This document shows positions 1 through 6,170 of a stretch of DNA of 8,119 nucleotides, one piece after another. The number at the start of each line of letters is the position of its first letter. Position 1 is the stretch's first letter. Where the stretch lies: contig CAIMVB010000010.1 in assembly GCA_903844785.1 (NCBI GenBank), forward strand, positions 1 through 8,119, given 5' to 3'. The translations under genes were made by a program, and so were the position numbers. This stretch comes from an uncultured Rhodospirillales bacterium (GTDB lineage: Bacteria > Pseudomonadota > Alphaproteobacteria > Acetobacterales > Acetobacteraceae). A model generated the notes under the pieces. The model was not told the origin of the DNA, searched no databases, and was given only the letters and a program-made list of their open reading frames with translations.

Positions 1-1
1 A

Positions 2-628
2 TGGGCCTGGCAAAAAGCAGCGGATGAAGCGCCCGCAGGCAGCCTGGCCCCTTCCGCGCTGCCGGGGGAACAGGAAACACCCGCGGCCGCGCCACGCCCT
101 GCGCATGACCCTCTCGGCTTGCGCTTTCGCCGCGGGCGCTTGGTGCATGCGCTATTGCAAAGCCTGCCAGAACATCCGGCCAATATGTGGGAAGACCTGA
201 CGCGCAAATTCCTCACGCGCCGCGCGCCAGGGCTTAATCAGGCAGAACAGGAAGCGACGCTGCAAGAAGTGCTTGACCTGCTCGGCCAGGAATGGATGCA
301 GGCAGCGCTTGGCCCCGGCAGCCTGGCGGAAGCGCCGCTTGCGGGGGAAGTGCAGGGCCGGCTGATTGCGGGCCAGGTGGATAGGCTGAAGGTGGAAGCG
401 GGGCGCGTGCTGGTGCTGGATTACAAGACCAATCGCCCGCCGCCGGAAAATGTGGCGGATGTGGCGCCGCTCTATCTACGGCAAATGGCGGCCTATCGCG
501 CGCTGCTGCGCGCGGCCTTTCCGGGACGGGCTGTGGAATGTGCGCTGGTATGGACTTACGGCGCGCGATTTATGGCCTTGCCGGATGCGGTGTTGGATCC
601 CCATGCACCGGGGGCGGCTATTCCCTAA
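2..628 (+). CDS. addA: AddA helicase-nuclease, C-terminal nuclease end (5' partial)
   Basis: The frame is open from the window edge to TAA at 626-628, so only the last 208 residues are present. This is the RecB-type PD-(D/E)XK nuclease domain of the AddAB enzyme, which unwinds and resects double-strand DNA ends in the cytoplasm before recombination. Visible marks are RGRLVHALL near 134-160; the first catalytic aspartate in GQVDRL (codon 380-382); the VLDYKTN block with D at 419-421 and K at 425-427; and the QMAAY motif (codons from 482) typical of this nuclease family. The preceding stretch (2-118) is alanine/proline-rich and looks like the variable linker before the nuclease. TTG or other internal starts would not make sense because the domain belongs to a protein of over 1000 residues. 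The helicase part and partner AddB lie outside the window. The gene ends convergently on ftsK with interlocked stop codons. Confidence 0.92.
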   Translation, partial: WAWQKAADEAPAGSLAPSALPGEQETPAAAPRPAHDPLGLRFRRGRLVHALLQSLPEHPANMWEDLTRKFLTRRAPGLNQAEQEATLQEVLDLLGQEWMQAALGPGSLAEAPLAGEVQGRLIAGQVDRLKVEAGRVLVLDYKTNRPPPENVADVAPLYLRQMAAYRALLRAAFPGRAVECALVWTYGARFMALPDAVLDPHAPGAAIP

Positions 629-3099
629 TCCCGCGGCCCTGGCGCCAGCACTTCGCGCTTGCCCACGTGATTGGCCGGCCCCACCACGCCTTCCTTTTCC
701 ATCTGCTCGATCAACTTGGCTGCGCGGTTATAGCCAATGTTCAAATGCCGCTGCACAAAGCTGGTGCTGGCTTTGCCTTCGCGCGTCACCAGCGCCACTG
801 CCTGGTCGTATAGCGAAGCCTCGCCATCCGTATTGCCGCCCAGCATGCCAAGCATGGCGACCGAATCAGCATCATCTTCGGTTTCGGTCACTTCCTCGAT
901 ATAGGCGGGTTCGCCCTGGGCGCGGAGGAATTCCACTACGCGTTCCACTTCAGTGTCCGACACAAACGGCCCATGCACGCGCGCAATGCGCCCGCCGCCC
1001 GGCATATGCAGCATATCGCCCTGGCCGAGCAATTGTTCCGCGCCCTGTTCGCCCAGGATGGTGCGGCTATCAATCTTGGAGGTGACCTGGAAGGAAATAC
1101 GCGTCGGGAAATTGGCCTTGATCGTGCCGGTGATGACATCCACCGAAGGCCGTTGCGTTGCCATGATTACATGGATGCCGGCGGCGCGCGCCATTTGTGC
1201 AAGCCGTTGCACGGCCGCTTCAATTTCCTTGCCCGCCACGATCATCAGATCGGCCATTTCATCAATGACCACAACAATCATCGGCAGCGCTTCCAGCGCC
1301 AGCGGCTGGTCTTCAAAAACGGGCTTATTGGTTTCCGGGTCGAAGCCGGTTTGAACGCGCCTGGTCAGCACTTCACCGCGCTGGCGGGCTGCTGTCACTT
1401 TCTCATTATAGCCAGCGATATTGCGCACGCCCAATTGGCTCATCGCACGGTAGCGGCGCTCCATTTCGCGCACGGTCCATTTCAGCGCGCCAATCGCCTT
1501 GGGCGGTTCGGTCACCACCGGGGCCAGCAGATGCGGAATGCGGTCATAGACCGACAATTCCAGCATCTTCGGGTCAATCATGATGAAGCGGCATTCATCG
1601 GGGCTGAAGCGGTAAAGCAGGCTCAGGATCATGGTATTGATCCCGACCGATTTGCCCGAACCCGTGGTGCCCGCAATCAGCAAATGCGGCATGCGCGCCA
1701 AATCAGCGATCACCGGCGCGCCGCCAATATCCTTGCCCAGCGCCAAGGGCAGCTTGCCCGGGTTGCGATGCCAGCCCTCATCCCCGAACATCTCCGAAAG
1801 GAAGACGGTTTCGCGCTTGGCATTGGGCATTTCAATGCCGATCACATTGCGCCCAGGCACGGTTGCAATGCGCACCGCAATCAGGCTCATGGACCGGGCG
1901 ATATCATCGGCAAGGCCGATCACGCGGGCGGATTTGGTGCCCGGTGCCGGTTCCAGTTCATAAAGCGTCACCACCGGGCCGGGGCGAATTTCCGCAATGC
2001 GCCCACGCACGCCGTAATCTTCCAGCACGCTTTCCAATAGCCGCGCATTGGCCTGCAGAGATTCCTCGGAAGGTCTTCCCACGCGCTGAGTGGGGGCGGC
2101 GGTCAGCAAATCAAGCGGCGGCAAGGCAAAGGCGCCATCGCGAAGATCAAGTTCGGGTTGCGGCGCCGGGCGGCGCGATGCTTCGGTAGCCTTGCGCTGG
2201 CGCACCGGCGGGGCTTCACGCGGTGCCACGGACACTTCCGGACGGATCGGCATGGCTTCAGCCGCCGCATCGGCGGCGCGCAGCATGGGGCCAAGGGGGA
2301 TTTCCGGTTCCTGGCGCCGGAACAGGCCACTGGCACGGTCCTTCATGCCGCCGAAGCGGCCAAGCATACGAGAGAAAAACCCGGTGCGGGCGCGCGGTTC
2401 TTCTTCGGCCGGGCGCAGCCTTTCGGCGCCGTTGCGCGCGGCTTCATAGGCGACCTGCCCTGCCCCCAAGGCAGCGCGGCCCGCGCCACGCCATTCGCCA
2501 AAGGTAAGGCCGCAGCCAATAAAGCCCGCGCCGACAGCGCCCAGGATCAAGCCGGCCTTCCCCAATAGCGTGCCATAGGCACCGAAAGTGCCGGACATCC
2601 ACGCAATGATGGCTTCCGCCAAAAGCGGCCCGGCAGCACCACCCGCACCGGCCAGGCCAGGCGCTTCCGGCGGCAAGGGCGCCAAGGAAAGCGCAGCCGC
2701 CCCGAGCGGCAGGCCAAGGGCAAGGCCCACAACCCGCAGCGGGATGAAGCCAAGCCCGCGTTGTGTGGCCAAGCGAAAGGCCCAAGCCAGCAAGGCCAGC
2801 ACCGGCAAGGCCGCCGCATAGCCAAAGCCCTGCAGCAATAAATCGGCGGTCATCGCCCCTGCCGGCCCGGCCAGATTGCTGACCGGTCGCGCCGTAGAGG
2901 TATTCAGGGATGGGTCAGCGGGGTCGTAGCTAAGCAGGGCCGCCGCCAGGCCAAGCGCCACGATTGCCGCCACCAGGCCGAAGAATTCCATCAGGCGCCG
3001 GCGCAGCAGCGCGCGCAAATCGGCCGAGGCAAAGCGCCGCCTGACGGCGCCTTGTTCGGAGGCAGGTTCGGCACTGGCCGAAAAAGAGAGGCGAGGCAT
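625..3099 (-). CDS. ftsK: DNA translocase FtsK
   Basis: Complete 824-residue FtsK/SpoIIIE-family translocase. It is anchored at the division septum, pumps chromosomal DNA and aids dimer resolution. The N-terminal membrane part has hydrophobic segments near 38-57, 85-109, 119-140, 157-172 and 183-200. A proline/alanine/arginine-rich linker (about 225-340) follows, then the alpha and beta motor domains (about 345-735). Walker A is GTTGSGKS at 477-484 (K483) and Walker B is [12 protein letters not shown] at 607-618 (D613, E614). Also visible are [13 protein letters not shown] (646-658) and [20 protein letters not shown] (673-692). The C-terminal winged-helix gamma domain (about 760-818) contains [20 protein letters not shown], the part that reads KOPS sequences. 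Length is normal for an alphaproteobacterial FtsK with a short linker. The ATG at 3099 is the first start after an in-frame TGA a few codons upstream. No clear Shine-Dalgarno precedes it, so initiation may be weak or leaderless. Confidence 0.98.
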   Translation of the reverse strand: MPRLSFSASAEPASEQGAVRRRFASADLRALLRRRLMEFFGLVAAIVALGLAAALLSYDPADPSLNTSTARPVSNLAGPAGAMTADLLLQGFGYAAALPVLALLAWAFRLATQRGLGFIPLRVVGLALGLPLGAAALSLAPLPPEAPGLAGAGGAAGPLLAEAIIAWMSGTFGAYGTLLGKAGLILGAVGAGFIGCGLTFGEWRGAGRAALGAGQVAYEAARNGAERLRPAEEEPRARTGFFSRMLGRFGGMKDRASGLFRRQEPEIPLGPMLRAADAAAEAMPIRPEVSVAPREAPPVRQRKATEASRRPAPQPELDLRDGAFALPPLDLLTAAPTQRVGRPSEESLQANARLLESVLEDYGVRGRIAEIRPGPVVTLYELEPAPGTKSARVIGLADDIARSMSLIAVRIATVPGRNVIGIEMPNAKRETVFLSEMFGDEGWHRNPGKLPLALGKDIGGAPVIADLARMPHLLIAGTTGSGKSVGINTMILSLLYRFSPDECRFIMIDPKMLELSVYDRIPHLLAPVVTEPPKAIGALKWTVREMERRYRAMSQLGVRNIAGYNEKVTAARQRGEVLTRRVQTGFDPETNKPVFEDQPLALEALPMIVVVIDEMADLMIVAGKEIEAAVQRLAQMARAAGIHVIMATQRPSVDVITGTIKANFPTRISFQVTSKIDSRTILGEQGAEQLLGQGDMLHMPGGGRIARVHGPFVSDTEVERVVEFLRAQGEPAYIEEVTETEDDADSVAMLGMLGGNTDGEASLYDQAVALVTREGKASTSFVQRHLNIGYNRAAKLIEQMEKEGVVGPANHVGKREVLAPGPRD

Positions 3100-3157
3100 G
3101 ACAACGACGCTTCAGAGTGAGTCGTAAGTCTAGGCCGGAAGCCCTTCTTTGCCCAGG

Positions 3158-3186
3158 GATTTTTCGCGCCTGGCGCGGCAAAAATC
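3158..3186. repeat. Inverted repeat upstream of ftsK
   Basis: Thirteen-base arms (GATTTTTCGCGCC and its complement) face each other across one T at 3171, with a two-base bulge (GC, 3178-3179) in the right arm. It lies about 60 bp upstream of the ftsK ATG. T runs come before the GC stem and A runs after it on both strands, so it is not a standard intrinsic terminator in either direction. An operator or a leader hairpin for ftsK is possible; this is inference. Confidence 0.6.
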
Positions 3187-3240
3187 ACAGCGACTCGCAA
3201 CCGTTGCTGCAGAGTCACGGTTTTGGCCAGTTCGGAGCAT

Positions 3241-3371
3241 TGCCCTGGTTTTGCCCCCCAAAAGTTATTTTCTTATTTTTTACACAAAATATTCGTTGTT
3301 TTTCTAAATTTTTTAACTAACCATAATGGTGTCAGGGAAACGTTAAAGGTTAAGCCAGGGGAGAACTCATC
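3241..3371 (+). promoter_or_regulatory. AT-rich leader and ribosome binding site of the 116-residue ORF
   Basis: Base composition changes abruptly from GC-rich to AT-rich at about 3250. The stretch to 3330 is dominated by A/T runs and contains a CATAAT (3322-3327) that could be a -10 box, although no convincing -35 sits at proper spacing. A clear Shine-Dalgarno AGGGGAG (3357-3363) lies 8 nt before the ATG at 3372 and supports that start. The exact promoter cannot be fixed by eye. Confidence 0.4.
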
Positions 3372-3722
3372 ATGGGGTATATTTCTGGAGCAGAAGCGAT
3401 AGGGTTTGAGCCCTTAAGCCCGAATGAACCGGGAGGCCCAAGTTCTGCGATAAACCCCGTTCTTATTCCTCCGATATCGAACACACCAATTGCGGATAAG
3501 ACTCAACCCCAGCCGCCTGACTATTCAGACTATATCATTATAGAGTTTGGCTCCCCCTCAATCTTTGACGAAGTGCTTGACCTGATAGACCAAAATAACT
3601 GGCCTGGGTTCGTGCCGTCTGATCCTTTGAATATTCCCCCTTGGAACCTCTTCGACCCGTCGCAAATGTTGTGGGAACTGGAGCGCATTCCTAAACCCGA
3701 GCCATTCTGGTTACTACCCTGA
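3372..3722 (+). CDS. Unrecognised proline-rich acidic small protein
   Basis: I do not recognise this 116-residue protein. About one residue in five is proline (22 of 116), spread along the whole length. Acidic residues (about 16 D/E) far outnumber basic ones (3 K/R), so the protein should be strongly acidic. The middle (residues about 53-75) is more ordinary, with YIIIEFGSPSIFDEVLDLID, and could form a small folded element. The C-terminus is aromatic and proline-rich (PFWLLP). No signal peptide, membrane segment or cysteine is seen. Support for it being a real gene: a strong AGGGGAG ribosome binding site, an AT-rich leader, and a hairpin plus T-run shortly after the stop. It lies just upstream of the RTX gene on the same strand in the same AT-richer islet, so a link to that protein is possible but unproven. 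Confidence 0.6.
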   Translation: MGYISGAEAIGFEPLSPNEPGGPSSAINPVLIPPISNTPIADKTQPQPPDYSDYIIIEFGSPSIFDEVLDLIDQNNWPGFVPSDPLNIPPWNLFDPSQMLWELERIPKPEPFWLLP

Positions 3723-3784
3723 TGAAGCGCGTTCGAAGCAGATGGACATAGATCATTGGAACGTGCCGGAACTCCATGTTCCCG

Positions 3785-3809
3785 GCCAGTCTTCTGGCGA
3801 TGTTTTTTT
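3785..3809 (+). terminator. Probable rho-independent terminator
   Basis: GCCAG (3785-3789) and CTGGC (3794-3798) pair across a TCTT loop. Four bases later comes a run of seven T (3803-3809). A second small hairpin (GGAAC/GTTCC, 3768-3782) lies directly in front. The position, about 60 bp after the stop of the 116-residue ORF, suits termination of that gene and would separate it from the RTX gene. The stem is only five base pairs, so confidence is moderate. Confidence 0.45.
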
Positions 3810-3878
3810 GTTTTGTGATTCACGCGCTTCCCGACTTTTGAAATACGGAGATGCAATCGCGCGGCAGGGGAGAGGGCT

Positions 3879-3910
3879 TTACCGCCCCCTTTCCTTCCGC
3901 CAGGCCTCAA
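3879..3910 (-). repeat. Direct repeat, copy 1: detached 3' end of the RraA-like gene
   Basis: These 32 bases match 5390-5421 at 31 positions; the single difference is G at 3903 versus C at 5414. Read on the minus strand they encode the last residues and stop of the RraA-like protein (EAWRKERGR, then TAA), so this is a severed copy of that gene's tail. Similarity stops abruptly on both sides. The two copies bracket the RTX gene and the fragments behind it. Confidence 0.85.
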
Positions 3911-3959
3911 GAAACATTCTCGTTTTAAAATAAGATTGTTCATTTTTTATGTTTCATTA

Positions 3960-3989
3960 TTGACATTCGATTTATCAAAAATTTACCAT
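3960..3989 (+). promoter_or_regulatory. Candidate sigma-70 promoter of the RTX gene
   Basis: A perfect TTGACA -35 (3960-3965) is followed after 18 bp by TACCAT (3984-3989) as a -10, inside an A/T-rich stretch. Transcription would start near 3996, giving a leader of about 30 nt that contains the AGGAG ribosome binding site at 4016-4020, 7 nt before the ATG. The -35 match is strong and the -10 moderate. The promoter is inferred from sequence only. Confidence 0.5.
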
Positions 3990-4027
3990 CCAAAAAATCT
4001 TCCAGCTTCGCATTTAGGAGAACCCCT

Positions 4028-5023
4028 ATGGCAAAGTGGTCTGGTTCTTTCGGAAACGATTACTGGTCGGGGACTAATGACAATGATACCGCCAATGGAG
4101 CCTGGGGCAACGACATACTGCTCGGCTATGCCGGGGATGACTCGCTTTGGGGCGATTACGGCGATGATCTATTGATCGGCGGGGAAGGGCACGACAGGCT
4201 AACCGGTGGCTTCGGCGCTGACATACTGTTCGGGGGGAACGGTAATGATGTTTTGGCGGGTGATTTTGAACCAAACGGGATGACCGGCGGCTATCTGCCT
4301 GGGAATACTGCTGATGTTCTGGATGGCGGCGCCGGAGATGACACCGCCTATGGCGGAGCAGGCAAAGATACTATGCACGGCGATGATGGTGATGATGGTC
4401 TTTTTGGAGGCAGTGATCACGACCTCATTCAGGGCGGCGCGGGCAAGGACAGCCTATTTGGCGGCGACGGCGACGATTGTCTTCATGGGGGAGATGGTGA
4501 TGATTGGCTGTTTGGAGGAAGCGGGAATGACTCGCTGTTTGGTGGGGAAGGCGATGATACCCTTTTAATCAACGATGTTATTTCCTGTATCGCGGACCCA
4601 CTACAGCTCACTGGTGGGGCTGGGAGAGATAAATTTATTTTCCAAACAATCAGCGCTGACCCCTCATCGTCCCTGGAAGTGTCTCGTATTAAAGATTCTT
4701 TTATAATTGACTCGAAATTTTCAGATTATCAACCCAATATTATTATTATGGATTTTCAGAGGGCGGGTGTAGATACTCTGTGGTTTGATGTTAATATTGG
4801 GGATTCTGCTGTTCCCCCGCGCACAATTCCCGATCCAAGTCAAAGGGTAATAACGGCACATCTTGATTATTGGGTTCGGGAAGGCGACGATGGCTCTTCC
4901 CATTTATTCATAGACAATAACGCCGATGGCTATCTTGATTACCACGTGAAGTTCCTAGGGGTGACATCCATTGGCTCCAGTTTTTCATTCGCTCCAGTGG
5001 AAGATAAATGGTTCGTTCCTTAG
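4028..5023 (+). CDS. RTX calcium-binding repeat protein, likely type I secretion substrate
   Basis: This 331-residue protein starts at an ATG 7 nt after AGGAG. It is built from RTX nonapeptides of the GGxGxDxLx type, which fold as a calcium-bound parallel beta-roll outside the cell. Two blocks are visible: residues about 9-80 (GNDILLGYA, GDDSLWGDY, GDDLLIGGE, GADILFGGN, GNDVLAGDF) and about 95-183 (GDDTAYGGA, GKDSLFGGD, GDDCLHGGD, GDDWLFGGS, GNDSLFGGE). A 14-residue break at 81-94 separates them. The C-terminal part (about 196-331) has GGAGRDKFIF, IIIMDFQRAGVDTLWF and DNNADGYLDYHVKFLGV. It resembles the capping and secretion-signal ends of RTX proteins exported by type I (ABC/MFP/TolC) systems. 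There is no Sec signal, no peptidase, lipase or adhesin domain, and no exporter gene nearby. Its biological role therefore cannot be named. Its AT-richer composition differs from that of the flanking core genes. Confidence 0.92.
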   Translation: MAKWSGSFGNDYWSGTNDNDTANGAWGNDILLGYAGDDSLWGDYGDDLLIGGEGHDRLTGGFGADILFGGNGNDVLAGDFEPNGMTGGYLPGNTADVLDGGAGDDTAYGGAGKDTMHGDDGDDGLFGGSDHDLIQGGAGKDSLFGGDGDDCLHGGDGDDWLFGGSGNDSLFGGEGDDTLLINDVISCIADPLQLTGGAGRDKFIFQTISADPSSSLEVSRIKDSFIIDSKFSDYQPNIIIMDFQRAGVDTLWFDVNIGDSAVPPRTIPDPSQRVITAHLDYWVREGDDGSSHLFIDNNADGYLDYHVKFLGVTSIGSSFSFAPVEDKWFVP

Positions 5024-5118
5024 CGCTAGGACTCTCTCACATTTTCAGTGCGGGGTGGGTATCGGGGAGGAATGGCAGAAATCATCTGCATAGCGATGAT
5101 GCTGGCGGGCTTTCGACA

Positions 5119-5172
5119 GGCAATGATTACATTGTCGGTGATGCCGGCACCGATACCATTTTCGGCGGCGCC
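5119..5172 (+). pseudogene. RTX nonapeptide remnant
   Basis: Two perfect RTX nonapeptides are encoded (GNDYIVGDA and GTDTIFGGA), in a different frame from the complete RTX gene that ends about 100 bases upstream. Before and after them the frame loses all RTX character. This looks like the debris of a second RTX gene or of a longer ancestor that was cut by insertion, deletion or frameshift. The GNDY start resembles the first repeat of the 331-residue protein (GNDYWSGTN). Confidence 0.6.
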
Positions 5173-5278
5173 AGTGTCACCCGTGGTTTCTCAGACAAGC
5201 ATATAATTTCCGCCCAGTGTTTCGCTATCCACGGGTGGATATCATGCATCACCGCGGGGCTGCGATCCGGCGGACCAG

Positions 5279-5388
5279 CCAGATTGCTCACTGGCCGCCC
5301 CGTGCAGATGTTCCGCGATGAAACATCCGCATACTAGCTGAGCAGAGCAACCGCGAGGCCAAGCGCAAACAGCGCCACCACCAATAAA
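5279..5388 (-). pseudogene. Decayed ftsK 5' fragment
   Basis: Aligned without gaps to 2871-2980 inside ftsK, 75 of 110 bases agree by my count. The minus-strand translation in the ftsK frame gives ALGLAVALLS, an in-frame TAG (5336-5334), then about 12 residues and GRPVSNLAG. This matches FtsK residues 41-78 at 23 of 38 positions, covering the first membrane segment and the following loop. The stop codon and lack of continuation show it is not functional. It abuts the stop codon of the RraA-like gene and has the same orientation as the intact ftsK 2.3 kb away. Confidence 0.75.
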
Positions 5389-5389
5389 A

Positions 5390-5421
5390 TTACCGCCCCC
5401 TTTCCTTCCGCCACGCCTCAA
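5390..5421 (-). repeat. Direct repeat, copy 2: tail of the intact RraA-like gene
   Basis: This is the partner of 3879-3910 with one mismatch, and here it forms the true end of the RraA-like coding sequence including its TAA stop (5392-5390). The distance between copies is 1511 bp. Because this copy is inside an intact gene it is the likely source, and the other copy the derivative. Confidence 0.85.
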
Positions 5422-6097
5422 AAATTGGACGGTTGGCGGGGTCGGTCATCGGGTAAAGGCCGCGGATGGTGTGGCCGGCATCCACCCTTTCCTGCACGAA
5501 ATCCTCAAGCACCGTTTGCTCAAAAGCCTCTTCCGCCACGGCGTCGGCGATATGGGCCGGGATGCAGACCACCCCTTCCCCATCGCCCACCATGATATCG
5601 CCGGGATGCACGCCAACCCCAGCGCAGGCGATCGGCACGTTCAAATCAACACAATGATGATGGATCAGATTGGTCGGCGCGGATGGCTTGGCGTGGTAGG
5701 CGGGCCAAGCCATGGCTGCGATCTCAGGGCTATCACGGAAGCCGCCATCGGTTACCGCCCCGGCCACGCCGCGGGCACGCAGGCGGGAAATCAGAATGCC
5801 GCCCGCACTCGCGGCCCTGGCATCGCCCCGGCTATCAATCACGAAGACGGCGCCGGATGGGCATTCTTCCACGCCTTTGCGTTGTGGGTGGCTTGGGTCC
5901 TTGAACACATCCAGCACATCCAAATCCTCCCGCGCGGGGATGGTGCGCAGCGTATAGGCGGGCCCCACCAGGCGCGGCCCGGCAGGCGATAGCGGCGAAA
6001 GCCCCAAAAACACGTTGCGAAAGCCACGCTTGAACAGCACGGTGGTCAGGGTGGCGGTGGAAACGGCGGCAAGCTTCGCCTTGGTCGCTTCATTCAT
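5390..6097 (-). CDS. RraA-like / class II aldolase-fold family protein
   Basis: This 235-residue protein belongs to the RraA-like superfamily, which includes RNase E regulators as well as metal-dependent HMG/CHA aldolases and proteins once called demethylmenaquinone methyltransferases. The signature region is at 99-122: GGILISRLRARGVAGAV followed by TDGGFRD, where D117, R121 and D122 match the metal- and substrate-binding positions known from HMG/CHA aldolases. A second conserved block, GVGVHPGDIMVGDGEGVVCI, lies at 160-179. It is longer than classical E. coli RraA (about 160 residues), with extra N- and C-terminal parts, and retains the aldolase-type residues. A small-acid aldolase or decarboxylase is therefore at least as likely as RNase regulation; the substrate is unknown. 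The ATG at 6097 follows AAGGGAT with a 6-nt spacer. It is transcribed divergently from the LOG-family gene, with 73 bp between them. Confidence 0.93.
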   Translation of the reverse strand: MNEATKAKLAAVSTATLTTVLFKRGFRNVFLGLSPLSPAGPRLVGPAYTLRTIPAREDLDVLDVFKDPSHPQRKGVEECPSGAVFVIDSRGDARAASAGGILISRLRARGVAGAVTDGGFRDSPEIAAMAWPAYHAKPSAPTNLIHHHCVDLNVPIACAGVGVHPGDIMVGDGEGVVCIPAHIADAVAEEAFEQTVLEDFVQERVDAGHTIRGLYPMTDPANRPIFEAWRKERGR

Positions 6098-6157
6098 GGC
6101 AAGATCCCTTTGGGTTCGCCGCGAATCCTATGGGATAAGGGCCGAACCGCACAAATC

Positions 6158-6164
6158 AGGGGGA
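6158..6164 (+). promoter_or_regulatory. Ribosome binding site that sets the LOG gene start
   Basis: AGGGGGA lies 6 nt before the ATG at 6171. The reading frame is open further upstream to 6015, but that extension runs into the divergent RraA-like gene and has no ribosome binding site. The start at 6171 is therefore preferred. Confidence 0.75.
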
Positions 6165-6170
6165 TGTCTC

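Larger units (their letters stand above)
3723..4027. other. Intergenic stretch before the RTX gene
   Basis: No convincing gene is seen in these 305 bases. They hold, in order, two small hairpins with a T-run (likely terminator), the 32-bp copy of the neighbouring gene's 3' end (3879-3910), a strongly AT-rich segment (3911-4010) with a TTGACA box, and the AGGAG ribosome binding site of the RTX gene. Short open frames here are accidental. Confidence 0.7.
5024..5389. other. Gene-free stretch made of gene remnants
   Basis: Between the RTX stop and the RraA-like stop lie 366 bases without a convincing gene. They contain an 18-residue RTX remnant (5119-5172), a short inverted repeat with 7-bp arms (5226-5232 and 5235-5241), and a decayed ftsK 5' fragment (about 5279-5388). 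A 109-codon open frame at 5008-5337 runs across unrelated pieces, starts inside the RTX gene and has no ribosome binding site, so it is not called. No strong terminator is seen; the palindrome TAGCGCTA (5021-5028) covers the RTX stop codon but has no T-run. Confidence 0.7.

Noticed and set aside
973..2040. Long plus-strand open frame (355 codons) opposite ftsK
   Set aside because: It lies wholly antisense to a strongly conserved FtsK, has no ribosome binding site and has an unnatural His/Arg/Ala-rich composition. It is a GC-rich shadow frame.
3343..3353. TTAA-N3-TTAA before the 116-residue ORF as a CtrA site
   Set aside because: CtrA boxes need a seven-base spacer; here it is three, so there is no support for CtrA binding.
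3742..3933. 63-codon plus-strand frame between the small ORF and the RTX gene
   Set aside because: It crosses the terminator-like hairpin and the detached gene tail, with no ribosome binding site or family resemblance.
4370..4560. Short GAT/GGC-rich DNA repeats as a CRISPR or satellite array
   Set aside because: The repetition follows the nonapeptide codon pattern of the RTX protein, with variable spacing at the DNA level and no spacers.
5008..5337. 109-codon plus-strand frame
   Set aside because: It starts inside the RTX gene without a ribosome binding site, runs through a RTX remnant and then antisense to the ftsK fragment. It is treated as a chance frame across debris.
4182..5580. GGGNAGGG-type FtsK-orienting motifs at 4182-4189 (+) and 5573-5580 (-)
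   Set aside because: Single copies on opposite strands in coding DNA are expected by chance and show no polarity.
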